Part shown: in pieces, positions 26,127 to 33,317 of the stretch
Position numbering within the stretch: position 1 is the stretch's first letter
Layout of the letters: every line of letters starts with the position of its first letter
Origin: Bacteroidota bacterium
GTDB taxonomy: Bacteria; Bacteroidota; Bacteroidia; Bacteroidales; Prolixibacteraceae
Direction of reading: 5' to 3'
Assembly: GCA_029265715.1 (NCBI GenBank)
Contig: JAJUGZ010000038.1
Location: forward strand, 1-35,079
DNA: 35,079 nucleotides
The notes under the pieces: generated by a model
The model's input: only the letters and a program-made list of their open reading frames with translations
What the model was told of the DNA's origin: nothing
Databases searched by the model: none
Program-made: the position numbers and the translations under genes

Positions 26127-28406
26127 ATGGAAAAAATCGTAATCATAGGGGGAGTTGCCGCCGGGGCAACAGCAGCAGCTAAAGTTCGCCGGATCTCCCC
26201 TTCCGCACAAATTACAATGCTCGAAGCAGGCCCGGATATTTCGTTTGCCAACTGTGGCCTGCCCTATTACATTGGCGGCGACATCAAAAGCCGTTCGAAA
26301 CTGATCCTGCAAAGCCCTGAAAGCTTTAACGAACAATACGGTGTCGATGTCCGCACCAACACCACTGTTACAGCCATCGACCGAACGGCCCATCAGGTAA
26401 AAACCATCAACAGCCTGACCGGCAAGCAGGAAACATTTGAATACACCAAGCTGATCCTTGCACAGGGCGGCAAACCCATTAAACCCAACTTGCCCGGGGC
26501 TGGCAGCGATCATGTATTCTCGCTCTGGACCCTGGAAGACATGGATAAGATTGCCAAACATCTGGATGAAAAAAATCCGAAAAATGCCGTGGTTGTGGGC
26601 GGTGGGTTTATCGGCCTCGAAATGGTTGAAGCGCTGGTAAAACGCGGACTGACCGTGAATGTGGTTGAAATGATGCCCCACGTAATGCCCATCATGGAAG
26701 CCGAAACAGCCGGGTTTATTGAAAACGAACTGCTTTCGTACGGCGTTGGCATTCACACCGGAACCGGCGTGACCGAAATTTTACCGCATGCCGTAAAACT
26801 GGATAACGGGAAACAACTGGATGCCGACATGGTCCTGCTATCGATCGGGGTACGCCCGACACTGCAGTTAGCCAAAGACGCCGGACTGGAACTGGGCGAA
26901 GCCGGCGGCCTGCTGGTTGATTCTTATCTGCAAACCTCCGATCCGGATATCTATGGAGCCGGCGACATGGTTGAAATTGAGCACCGCGTGAGTGGCAAAA
27001 AAGTACGCATACCGCTGGCCGGTCCGGCAAACCGCCAGGGCCGTATTGCAGCCGAAAACGCGCTGGGCGGAAAGCATGCCTACAAGGGCGCTATCGGAAC
27101 TTCGGTGGTCCGCGTTTTCGAAGCCGTTGCCGGAACAACCGGTTTGTCGCTGAAACAGGCCCGCGCCGCCGGAATTGACGCCGACGCCGTGGTCGTTCAC
27201 AAAGAACATCACACCTCGTATTATCCGGGAGCCGAAACGGTAACTGCTATGCTGGTTTACGACCGGAATTCCGGAGTTATCCTGGGCGGACAAACAGCCG
27301 GATACAAAGGCGCCGACAAACGCTTAGACGTGATTGCCACCGCCACCGCAGCACAACTAACCATCAGCGACCTGGCCGATATCGATTTCGCCTACTCGCC
27401 GCCAATCGGAACCGCCAACGACGCCATCAACATGGCAGCCTACACCGCCGAAAACCGCACATCAGGGTTCAGTCCGTCGGTTACTGTTTCGGAACTCGAC
27501 AGCTACATTCAGGGTAAAAACCCGGTATTTGTAGATGTCCGCGATGTATTCGCGTTCGACAAAAGCCATGTAAAAGGCGCGATCCATATTCCGCTCGAAC
27601 TGCTGCCTCAAAACCTTGAAAATATTCCGGCCAACCGTCCGGTGATTGTGTACGACGAAACCGGCAAGAAGGGCCATCAGGCATTGCGCACGCTGGTTGG
27701 CGCCGGGTTCACCGACGTAACCAATATCTCCGGAGGGCATACCTCGCTGCAGCGTCAGGCCCGCACCATCGGGTTCCGGGAACTTGAAATCAACCTGCTG
27801 CCGGTTGAATCCAAATCGCTGGATCAGGAAAACGTGCAAGCCGAAAAAAAGGCCGAACAGAAACCCATCGACACCAATGCGCCAATCGTGGTCGATGTTC
27901 GGACCACAGAAGAATTTGAAGACGGTGCGTACCCGGATGCCATCAATATCCCGCTGGACGAACTGATGTACCGTTTCCAGGAATTGGGCGACAATGCGTC
28001 GCGCGAGATCACCGTTTACTGTGCTTCGGGGGCCCGCTCGGCTTATGCCCAGCGCATGCTAATGCAAATTGGCTACACCAACGTGAAAAACGGCGGCGGC
28101 CTGGCAGCCATGATGGCGCGCCGAAATGCCAAACCCGTTTCAGCTGCGTCATTAAACGAACCAATCGTGGTTGACGTTCGCACACCCGAAGAGTTCATGG
28201 GTGGAGCCTATCCGGATGCGGTCAACATTCCGCTGGATGAATTGGCTTCGCGACTCGATGAACTGGGAAACAAAGACCGCGACATCACGCTTTATTGTGC
28301 TTCGGGCGCCCGTTCGGCGTATGCCCAACGCTACCTGCAGCAGATAGGCTTTACCAACGTGCGGAACGGCGGCGGCCTGATGCACATGATGATGAGAAGC
28401 CGGTAA
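26127..28406 (+). CDS. CoA-disulfide reductase-like flavoprotein with three rhodanese domains
   Basis: A 759-residue fusion. Residues 1-445 form a pyridine nucleotide-disulfide oxidoreductase of the CoA-disulfide reductase/persulfide reductase group: FAD motif IIGGVAAGATAA (6-17), the single redox cysteine C43 in SFANCGLPYYIGG, NAD(P)H motif VVVGGGFIGLEM (155-166), and the YYPGA block (365-369). Three rhodanese domains follow: Rhd1 (about 451-545) has no cysteine in its active loop (YDETGKKG at 509-516); Rhd2 (about 578-663) and Rhd3 (about 674-757) both have YCASGARSAYAQR, with C632 and C724. Rhd2 and Rhd3 are close copies 92 residues apart. Known relatives usually carry one rhodanese. Likely role: NAD(P)H-dependent reduction of CoA or glutathione persulfides and polysulfide, with the rhodaneses moving sulfane sulfur. 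Confidence 0.92.
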   Translation: MEKIVIIGGVAAGATAAAKVRRISPSAQITMLEAGPDISFANCGLPYYIGGDIKSRSKLILQSPESFNEQYGVDVRTNTTVTAIDRTAHQVKTINSLTGKQETFEYTKLILAQGGKPIKPNLPGAGSDHVFSLWTLEDMDKIAKHLDEKNPKNAVVVGGGFIGLEMVEALVKRGLTVNVVEMMPHVMPIMEAETAGFIENELLSYGVGIHTGTGVTEILPHAVKLDNGKQLDADMVLLSIGVRPTLQLAKDAGLELGEAGGLLVDSYLQTSDPDIYGAGDMVEIEHRVSGKKVRIPLAGPANRQGRIAAENALGGKHAYKGAIGTSVVRVFEAVAGTTGLSLKQARAAGIDADAVVVHKEHHTSYYPGAETVTAMLVYDRNSGVILGGQTAGYKGADKRLDVIATATAAQLTISDLADIDFAYSPPIGTANDAINMAAYTAENRTSGFSPSVTVSELDSYIQGKNPVFVDVRDVFAFDKSHVKGAIHIPLELLPQNLENIPANRPVIVYDETGKKGHQALRTLVGAGFTDVTNISGGHTSLQRQARTIGFRELEINLLPVESKSLDQENVQAEKKAEQKPIDTNAPIVVDVRTTEEFEDGAYPDAINIPLDELMYRFQELGDNASREITVYCASGARSAYAQRMLMQIGYTNVKNGGGLAAMMARRNAKPVSAASLNEPIVVDVRTPEEFMGGAYPDAVNIPLDELASRLDELGNKDRDITLYCASGARSAYAQRYLQQIGFTNVRNGGGLMHMMMRSR

Positions 28407-28437
28407 CCGTTCAACCTGTGTAGAGACTGTTCAAAAT

Positions 28438-28603
28438 TAGTTCATCGAAAAATTTAAAACTCAATTTTATCATTTTTCACTCACCCCAAGCCCGGGAAAC
28501 CGGTCTTTTCCCCTCTCTATACATAGAGAGGGGCGGCGCATCGAAGGTGCGACAGGGATGAGTATGAGGGACAAATAAAATTTAAACAGTTTCTAAGTGA
28601 AAT
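28438..28603 (+). repeat. R2 hairpin repeat, copy 1
   Basis: Copy 1 begins with TTCATCGAAAAATTTAAAAC, passes through CACTCACCCC, and holds a stem CCCCTCTCT / AGAGAGGGG (28510-28533). It ends GGGATGAGT and then GGACAAATAAAATTTAAACA plus GTTTCTAA. It lies 31 bases after the stop codon of the rhodanese flavoprotein and may also act as its terminator. Confidence 0.75.
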
Positions 28604-28624
28604 AAATTATTGCCGTATTTAAAG

Positions 28625-28713
28625 CTTCACTCACCCCGCGTCCGATGGCAGACGTCTCCCCTCTCTAAGCGTAGAGAGAGATAAAGCAAACAAAGCGAGC
28701 TTAGGGTGAGTCA
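28625..28713 (+). repeat. R2 hairpin repeat, copy 2
   Basis: ACTCACCC near 28628 and GGGTGAGT near 28703 form the outer stem; CTCTCT and AGAGAG (28661-28678) form the inner stem. It shares the ACTCACCCC and CCCCTCTCT cores with copy 1 but lacks the AT-rich tail. With copy 1 it fills the 366 bases between the flavoprotein and the thioredoxin-glutaredoxin gene. Confidence 0.7.
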
Positions 28714-28772
28714 ACAATGATCGATAAAAAATGCGGCATTCCCTTTTTCTTATTACTCAAAGCAAGAAACAA

Positions 28773-29348
28773 ATGCAAACAGTAAACTCATTAGCCGATT
28801 TCAGGCAAAAAACAAGCGGGCACGAGCGGGTCGTTTTGCTCCTGCACAAAGCCGGGAACGAATCGTCGGGATGTGCCTTCCGCACGCTGTCGGAAGTTTC
28901 CGGAGAAATTCAGTCGATCCCGTTTTTTACGGCCGACGTCAATCTGGTCCGCGACATTCATCCGGAGTACCGGATTACCAGTGTGCCTTCGTTCCTTCTT
29001 TTTGAAAACGGGAAACTGGTCAGCGTGATCAAAGGATGTCAGGATACGGGCTTTCTCAAAGCGGTCGTGAACAACAATCTGCCCGGATCAGCCACAGCAG
29101 GCGATGAGAAAAAAGCCAAACAGGTAACGGTTTATTCCACACCAACCTGCTCGTGGTGCAACACCCTGAAAAACTGGTTGCGCCAAAACCGGATCAGCTT
29201 TACCGACATCGACATTTCGCGCGACGAAAAAGCAGCCCAGAACCTGGTCCGCCGCTCCGGTCAGCAAGGTGTTCCGCAAACCGAGATCAACGGACAGATT
29301 GTGGTCGGGTTCGATCAACCCAAATTGAAGAAGTTGTTGGAAATCTAA
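28773..29348 (+). CDS. Thioredoxin-like/glutaredoxin fusion protein
   Basis: A 191-residue cytosolic protein of two thioredoxin-fold domains. The first (about 1-100) has the cis-proline SVPSFLLFENG (70-80), but the active site reads KAGNESSGCAF, with one cysteine (C34) and no CxxC. The second (about 117-191) is a glutaredoxin/NrdH-like domain with YSTPTCSWC (C126, C129) and GVPQTEINGQIVVGF. A linker of about 15 residues joins them. The fusion suggests a glutaredoxin head dedicated to the first domain or its partner. A frame is open from 28731, but ATG 28773 matches the domain start. It follows the rhodanese flavoprotein. Confidence 0.85.
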   Translation: MQTVNSLADFRQKTSGHERVVLLLHKAGNESSGCAFRTLSEVSGEIQSIPFFTADVNLVRDIHPEYRITSVPSFLLFENGKLVSVIKGCQDTGFLKAVVNNNLPGSATAGDEKKAKQVTVYSTPTCSWCNTLKNWLRQNRISFTDIDISRDEKAAQNLVRRSGQQGVPQTEINGQIVVGFDQPKLKKLLEI

Positions 29349-29362
29349 GATTTTGAGTTTCC

Positions 29363-29450
29363 AAGACTCACCCCAAGCCCGGCAACTGCCGGACGACGAA
29401 GTGAGTTCCGGGACCAAATAAAAATTAAATAGTTTCTAAATAAAAACATA
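29363..29450 (+). repeat. R2 hairpin repeat, copy 3
   Basis: GACTCACCCCAAGCCCGGC opens the copy. ACTCAC pairs with GTGAGT, and an inner hairpin CCGGC-AACT-GCCGG lies between. The tail ACCAAATAAAAATTAAATAG plus TTTCTAA matches copies 1 and 4. It begins 15 bases after the thioredoxin-glutaredoxin stop codon. Confidence 0.7.
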
Positions 29451-29463
29451 AAAACAAGATAAA

Positions 29464-29751
29464 ATGAAAGAGTTACAACCAATTAACCAGCAGGTTTGCT
29501 TAGACCTTACCGGTTCGAAACAGGAAAAACGCACGGCCTCGGGACTGATTATTCCCGACAGTGCAACCGAAGTATCAAATGTAGCAACCATTGTCTGGAT
29601 GAGCACTATTGAAAATGCGGGCGTAAAACCGGGAGACACTGTTTTGTACAAGCCATTTGGCGGAACGGAAATTGAGTTCGACAAGAAAAAATACCTGTTT
29701 GTGCCCTATGCCGATATTCTGGCAAAAGTAGTTGAGACAGAAGAAATATAG
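29464..29751 (+). CDS. Orphan GroES-like co-chaperonin
   Basis: A 95-residue protein of the Cpn10/GroES fold: mobile-loop-like KRTASGLIIPD (22-32), the VKPGDTVLYKPFGGTEIEFD block (54-73) and a terminal FVPYADILAKV strand. GroES normally precedes groEL, but no chaperonin gene is present here, and the N-terminal half is divergent (LDLTGSKQEKR). The protein is therefore probably a second, specialised GroES-like copy and not the housekeeping one. It sits between two redox genes of the sulfur cluster. Confidence 0.85.
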   Translation: MKELQPINQQVCLDLTGSKQEKRTASGLIIPDSATEVSNVATIVWMSTIENAGVKPGDTVLYKPFGGTEIEFDKKKYLFVPYADILAKVVETEEI

Positions 29752-29780
29752 AATTCAGGAGATTTTAAAACAAAGTAAAA

Positions 29781-29883
29781 GGCAGTTGGTGAGAGTGATT
29801 AGCCAACGTGTTGGGGATGTGAGACGGATTAGGCCCGGTGAAAAGGGGGATGCAGCTTCAGGCTGCCAACTGCCGTTTTTTTT
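29781..29883 (+). promoter_or_regulatory. Structured leader with terminator before the SQR-like gene
   Basis: GGCAGTTGG (29781-29789) pairs with CCAACTGCC (29866-29874), followed by G and eight T. Inside are two more copies of the core: CCAAC at 29803-29807 and GTTGG at 29810-29814, plus GCAGC/GCTGC (29852-29866). The four segments GTTGG, CCAAC, GTTGG, CCAAC can pair as 1-4 with 2-3, or as 1-2 with 3-4, which is the logic of an attenuator. Only 25 bases separate the T-run from the next ATG, too few for a promoter. It may simply be the terminator of the GroES-like gene. Confidence 0.55.
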
Positions 29884-29908
29884 GAAAGACAAATAACAAA
29901 AACCGAAA

Positions 29909-31075
29909 ATGAAACAGGTGTTAATTCTGGGTGGAGGATTTGCCGGAGTACAAACGGCCATCGAGCTGCAAAAAAGCGGTATGTTCAGGGTAACGATGGT
30001 ATCAGACCGCGATTACCTCTACTTGTACCCGATATCGATTTGGATCCCGGTGCGCCATACCGGCTTTGAAAACGTGAAACTTCCGCTGTCTAAAATTCAG
30101 AAGAAATATCCGTTCGAGCTTATTGTTGACACGGTTAAGGAAATCCATGCCGCAAATCACGAGGTGGTCTGCGAAAACCGGGTGCTCCGTTACGACTATT
30201 TAGTGGTTGCCTTTGGCGCCGATAAAATGAAACACAATGGCATTGAAAACACCTTGTCGATCTGCGGGAAACCGGAAGTTTCGCTGGCTATCCGCGACCG
30301 GATTGATACATTGATTGAAAAAGGCAGTGGTAAAATAGCCGTGGGGTTTGGCGGAAACCCCAAAGACAAATCGGCCGTGCGTGGCGGCCCGGGGTTCGAG
30401 TTGATGTTTAACATCCACAACCTGCTGAAAAAGAAAAAACTGAGGCAGAATTTTGAACTCACGTTTTTTGCGCCCATGGCCGAACCAGGCTCCCGGATGG
30501 GACAAAATGCCCTGCCGTTGCTGAATAAATTGTTCGACCGGTACCAGATCAAAAAACAGTTCGGGAAAAAATTCACCGGTTTTGAACCGAATGCCATCGT
30601 TTTTGAAGACGGCTCGAAACTGGAATCCGACCTGATCCTGTTTATCCCGGCCTCAACCGGCCATCAGGTGTTGCAATCCAGCGATCTCCCGCTCACCGAA
30701 GCCGGGTTTCTCCAGATCGACAATTACTGTCAGGTCCGCGGATACGACGATGTGTATGCCATTGGCGATATTTCGGCCATGGAAGGCCCGGAATGGATTG
30801 CCAAACAGGGACACATTGCCGAACTGATGGGGCGCAACACCGCCCACAACATCCTGTCGAAAGAAAAAGGGAAAACCGATTTCAAAGGCTATCAGGACGA
30901 ACTGAATATCCTGTGCGTGATGGATACTGGCGACGGCGCGGCCTTTGTTTTTCGCGACGACCGCAAATCGTTCCTGATCCCGATGCCCGTTGTTGGCCAC
31001 TGGATGAAAAAAGGCTGGGGAACTTACTCGAAGCTGACAAAGGTTGGGAAATTTCCACGTCTGCCCGGAATGTAG
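29909..31075 (+). CDS. Sulfide:quinone oxidoreductase-like flavoprotein
   Basis: A 388-residue FAD protein of the SQR/type II NADH dehydrogenase superfamily. The N-terminal FAD motif is LILGGGFAGVQTAIEL (5-20), the second FAD contact is YAIGDISAMEGP (283-294), and the C-terminal part carries the amphipathic region GHWMKKGWGTYSK expected of a membrane-surface quinone enzyme. Cysteines are C88, C119, C274 and C336. C119 (SICGKP) and C336 (NILCVMDTGDGAAF) may match two of the SQR catalytic cysteines, but the third, normally just before GPxxE, is a glycine here (RGGPGFE, 159-165). It may oxidise sulfide or another reductant and pass electrons to quinone. Substrate is uncertain. It is co-directional with the rhodanese flavoprotein upstream. 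Confidence 0.85.
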   Translation: MKQVLILGGGFAGVQTAIELQKSGMFRVTMVSDRDYLYLYPISIWIPVRHTGFENVKLPLSKIQKKYPFELIVDTVKEIHAANHEVVCENRVLRYDYLVVAFGADKMKHNGIENTLSICGKPEVSLAIRDRIDTLIEKGSGKIAVGFGGNPKDKSAVRGGPGFELMFNIHNLLKKKKLRQNFELTFFAPMAEPGSRMGQNALPLLNKLFDRYQIKKQFGKKFTGFEPNAIVFEDGSKLESDLILFIPASTGHQVLQSSDLPLTEAGFLQIDNYCQVRGYDDVYAIGDISAMEGPEWIAKQGHIAELMGRNTAHNILSKEKGKTDFKGYQDELNILCVMDTGDGAAFVFRDDRKSFLIPMPVVGHWMKKGWGTYSKLTKVGKFPRLPGM

Positions 31076-31212
31076 CAGAAACCGTTGAAAACGAGTCGCA
31101 AGTAGGATGTCGCGCGATAAAAAACCGGCGGTTGCAGACTGACCCTGGCGGTTCTTAGTCATCAGGGAATACCCTGCGAAAGAATCAGGAATAACTATAA
31201 AATCAGAATAAA

Positions 31213-31455
31213 ATGGAAGAAATTCAGGGAATGGATACCAGAACAAAGCTCGTGAACAGGTTAAAAACCTGGCGCTTCTGGAAAAATATTGTCGCGGTTT
31301 TTATCGGAGCGCTGGCCGGGTTCCTGTATTATCATTTTGTGGGCTGCACCTCGGGCGAATGCGCCATAACCAGTAACCCGTACATGAGCGCCTTTTATGG
31401 CGGCTTGCTTGGCTTGTTTCTGGTGAACAGTCCCTGTGCCCGCGGAAGATGCTAA
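31213..31455 (+). CDS. DUF6132-like small membrane protein
   Basis: An 80-residue protein with two probable membrane helices (about 25-42 and 57-71) and the conserved loop VGCTSGECAITSNPYMS containing C45 and C50. This loop resembles the small Bacteroidota family I know as DUF6132, sometimes found near rhodanese and thioredoxin genes. Two further cysteines, C75 and C80, end the protein. The ATG at 31213 is used; another ATG follows six codons later (31231). Function unknown. The cysteine pair between helices and the sulfur-gene neighbours suggest a role in sulfur or redox traffic across the membrane. The 137 bases before it contain a small hairpin CAGGG-AATA-CCCTG and no gene. Confidence 0.8.
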   Translation: MEEIQGMDTRTKLVNRLKTWRFWKNIVAVFIGALAGFLYYHFVGCTSGECAITSNPYMSAFYGGLLGLFLVNSPCARGRC

Positions 31456-31503
31456 GAAAATATTGGATTTAGTTGGTTTAGGGATGATTGAGGGTTGTTT
31501 ATT

Positions 31504-31540
31504 GAGGGTGTCTCAAAAGTCCGAGACACCCTCTTTTTAT
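31504..31540 (+). terminator. Strong intrinsic terminator at the end of the redox cluster
   Basis: GAGGGTGTCTC and GAGACACCCTC form a perfect 11-bp stem around the 8-base loop AAAAGTCC, followed by TTTTTATT. It marks the end of the plus-strand cluster. Confidence 0.92.
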
Positions 31541-31766
31541 TAGTACACCTACCCGAAAAATTTTTCGAATATTCAATTCTCAAAAGCTTTAAAAAACATT
31601 TGGGACGGCCTCTTTTATTTTCCGGAAGAGCCATCGGCCCGCTTTATGTTGTAGCATCAGAGTTAATCCATCTTTACGAAATGGATTTCAATTCGGGAGG
31701 GCCGTGGTCCAGGAACATGGCTAAAACATCCGTCCGGTTGTTTTTTTTGATGCTCGCGGCAAATGA
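31541..31766. other. Intergenic DNA between terminator and MFS gene, nothing recognised
   Basis: About 225 bases between the plus-strand terminator and the 3' end of the MFS gene. A 93-codon plus-strand frame (31495-31776) spans it but begins inside the terminator and resembles nothing I know, so it is not listed as a gene. No clear terminator for the MFS gene is seen. Confidence 0.5.
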
Positions 31767-32936
31767 TTATCCCTGAAGCACTTTTTTAAGCAACAGACTG
31801 TAAAACAAAGGAATTGACGCCAGTTGGATGACAACCGAGAAGACAATCAGCCCCGGAACAGAAACATCATACAACCATCCCATCAGAAAACTTCCCAGAA
31901 ACCAGAACAGTCCGAAAATAGCATTGAACATGCCAAACCCGGTCGCTTTTTTATCGGCCGGCAGAATAGACGACAAAACAGCCCTGACAACCGATTCCTG
32001 CGCAGCCATACCAATCCCCCAGCAAACCATACCCAGCAAAGCCGTGGTAAAATTGCCCATGAAAACCAGCGGCGCAAACAACAGCGAAACCAGCGTGCTG
32101 CCAATGATCACTTTCATGCCGTGCTTATCGAACCAGTGGCCGAGCAAAAGGGCAGCCAACGCGTCAACCCCCATGGCAATCGCGTACATGACGGGGATCA
32201 TCAGGTCTGAAACCTGGTTGGTTTGTTTGAAATGATAAGCAATCAGCGGATAATCGGCAAATCCGGCAGCCATCAGCGAAACACCCGCCAGATAAATCCA
32301 GAAGAACCGTTTGGGAAACACCTGCGTTTCTCCGTTCCCATTGGTATCCATTTGCTCTGTCTTGGGATATTTTATCCGGGCCACGCCTAGAATGGATAAT
32401 GCCAATAAGGCCGGAATAAGCAAAACAGCAAACGATTCATTGTAACTTCCAGAGAAGAGATAGACCGCACTCACGATCAACGGCCCCGAAACAGCACCAA
32501 TCTGGTCGAGCGCCTCGTGCACGCCAAACCCTTTCCCGTGCCCGATGGATGAAGTGGCATGCGAAAGCATCACATCGCGGGCCGGGTTCCGGATAGCGCG
32601 GCCTGCGCGTTCCAAAATCATCAGCACGGCTGCCAGTTGCCAGCTTCCGGCCAGCGCGAGGGCCGGAACAGCCAGCAAATTGATAAAATAACCGATAAAC
32701 GTGATCGTCCAGTACTTCTTTGTCCGGTCGCTGATTATTCCGGAGATTAACCGGAGGCCATAACCAACCAGTTCGCCAAACCCGGCCACAAAGCCCACAA
32801 TGGCCCCGCTGGCGCCCAGGGTAGCCAGGAATGGCCCGGTAATACCCCTCGCCCCCTCGTGGGTCATGTCGGAAAACAAACTAACTACACCAATTAAAAC
32901 GATAAATGCCCAGGGTGATTTTTTGAATAACTTCAT
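31767..32936 (-). CDS. MFS transporter
   Basis: A 389-residue inner-membrane transporter of the major facilitator superfamily with about 12 hydrophobic segments. The loop between helices 2 and 3 reads SGIISDRTKKYW, the motif A of the superfamily. A central hydrophilic stretch near KYPKTEQMDTNGNGETQ separates the two halves. Conserved charged residues include ERAGRAIRNPARD near helix 4. The substrate cannot be told from sequence. The gene is a single minus-strand unit, and its ATG directly abuts an R1 repeat, the same arrangement as eno. Confidence 0.9.
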   Translation of the reverse strand: MKLFKKSPWAFIVLIGVVSLFSDMTHEGARGITGPFLATLGASGAIVGFVAGFGELVGYGLRLISGIISDRTKKYWTITFIGYFINLLAVPALALAGSWQLAAVLMILERAGRAIRNPARDVMLSHATSSIGHGKGFGVHEALDQIGAVSGPLIVSAVYLFSGSYNESFAVLLIPALLALSILGVARIKYPKTEQMDTNGNGETQVFPKRFFWIYLAGVSLMAAGFADYPLIAYHFKQTNQVSDLMIPVMYAIAMGVDALAALLLGHWFDKHGMKVIIGSTLVSLLFAPLVFMGNFTTALLGMVCWGIGMAAQESVVRAVLSSILPADKKATGFGMFNAIFGLFWFLGSFLMGWLYDVSVPGLIVFSVVIQLASIPLFYSLLLKKVLQG

Positions 32937-33069
32937 TTGTATAAATTTTCAATGTTGTTTTGTACAATTTTCGAAACAGCTTTTGTTTCTCAGTCAAGTT
33001 AGCACCGGAATGGAATAGCCATTTGTACATTCCCGGTTGTATGAGCTTAGACACTTATGGCTATTTCAT
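32937..33069 (-). repeat. R1 leader-repeat unit upstream of the MFS gene
   Basis: A single type-1 unit. Its palindrome arms are TGGAATAGCCAT (ending near 33022) and ATGGCTATTTCAT (33057-33069). Its tail reads TTGAAAATTTATACAA and runs directly into the MFS start codon at 32936. The middle differs from the copies before eno and is closest to unit A before hemH (shared CAACATTGAAA and GCACCGG). Confidence 0.85.
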
Positions 33070-33070
33070 G

Positions 33071-33317
33071 TAGGAACATTTTATGGAGGAAAATCAGAAT
33101 CCCTCCCTGATTTATGATTAAGTTGTAAAAATAGAAATATATCGGTTTTCTATTGCTTATTTTTTGACTCAGAGGCTGTCGCAAAAAAGAAAAAATTAAA
33201 CACAAAAGCACGAAGACACGAGATTAATCTTTTTAAAATCAACGCTTTTTGTCTCAACGCCTTTGTGTTTAATACAATACCACTTCTGATACCACCTCGG
33301 GTGAGTATTACGAGACA
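33071..33317. other. Intergenic DNA with a long imperfect inverted repeat
   Basis: ATTAAACACAAA (33195-33206) and TTTGTGTTTAAT (33262-33273) are exact complements. Inside them, extended arms with partial matches (AGACA / TGTCT) give about 16 of 21 paired bases over a long hairpin. I see no gene. The wording resembles frequent intergenic repeats of Bacteroidota (CACAAAG / CACGAAG types), but I cannot confirm a family here. Confidence 0.55.

Noticed and set aside
25582-31455. Redox cluster as a prophage or genomic island
   Set aside because: No integrase, transposase, tRNA flank or clear composition change was seen.
31495-31776. A 93-codon plus-strand frame after the DUF6132-like gene
   Set aside because: It begins inside a strong terminator hairpin, runs into the convergent MFS gene end, and its product resembles no known protein.
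32937-33069. R1 as integron attC sites flanking gene cassettes
   Set aside because: Copies lie 5' of start codons and not after stops, genes are ordinary housekeeping loci, and no integrase is present.
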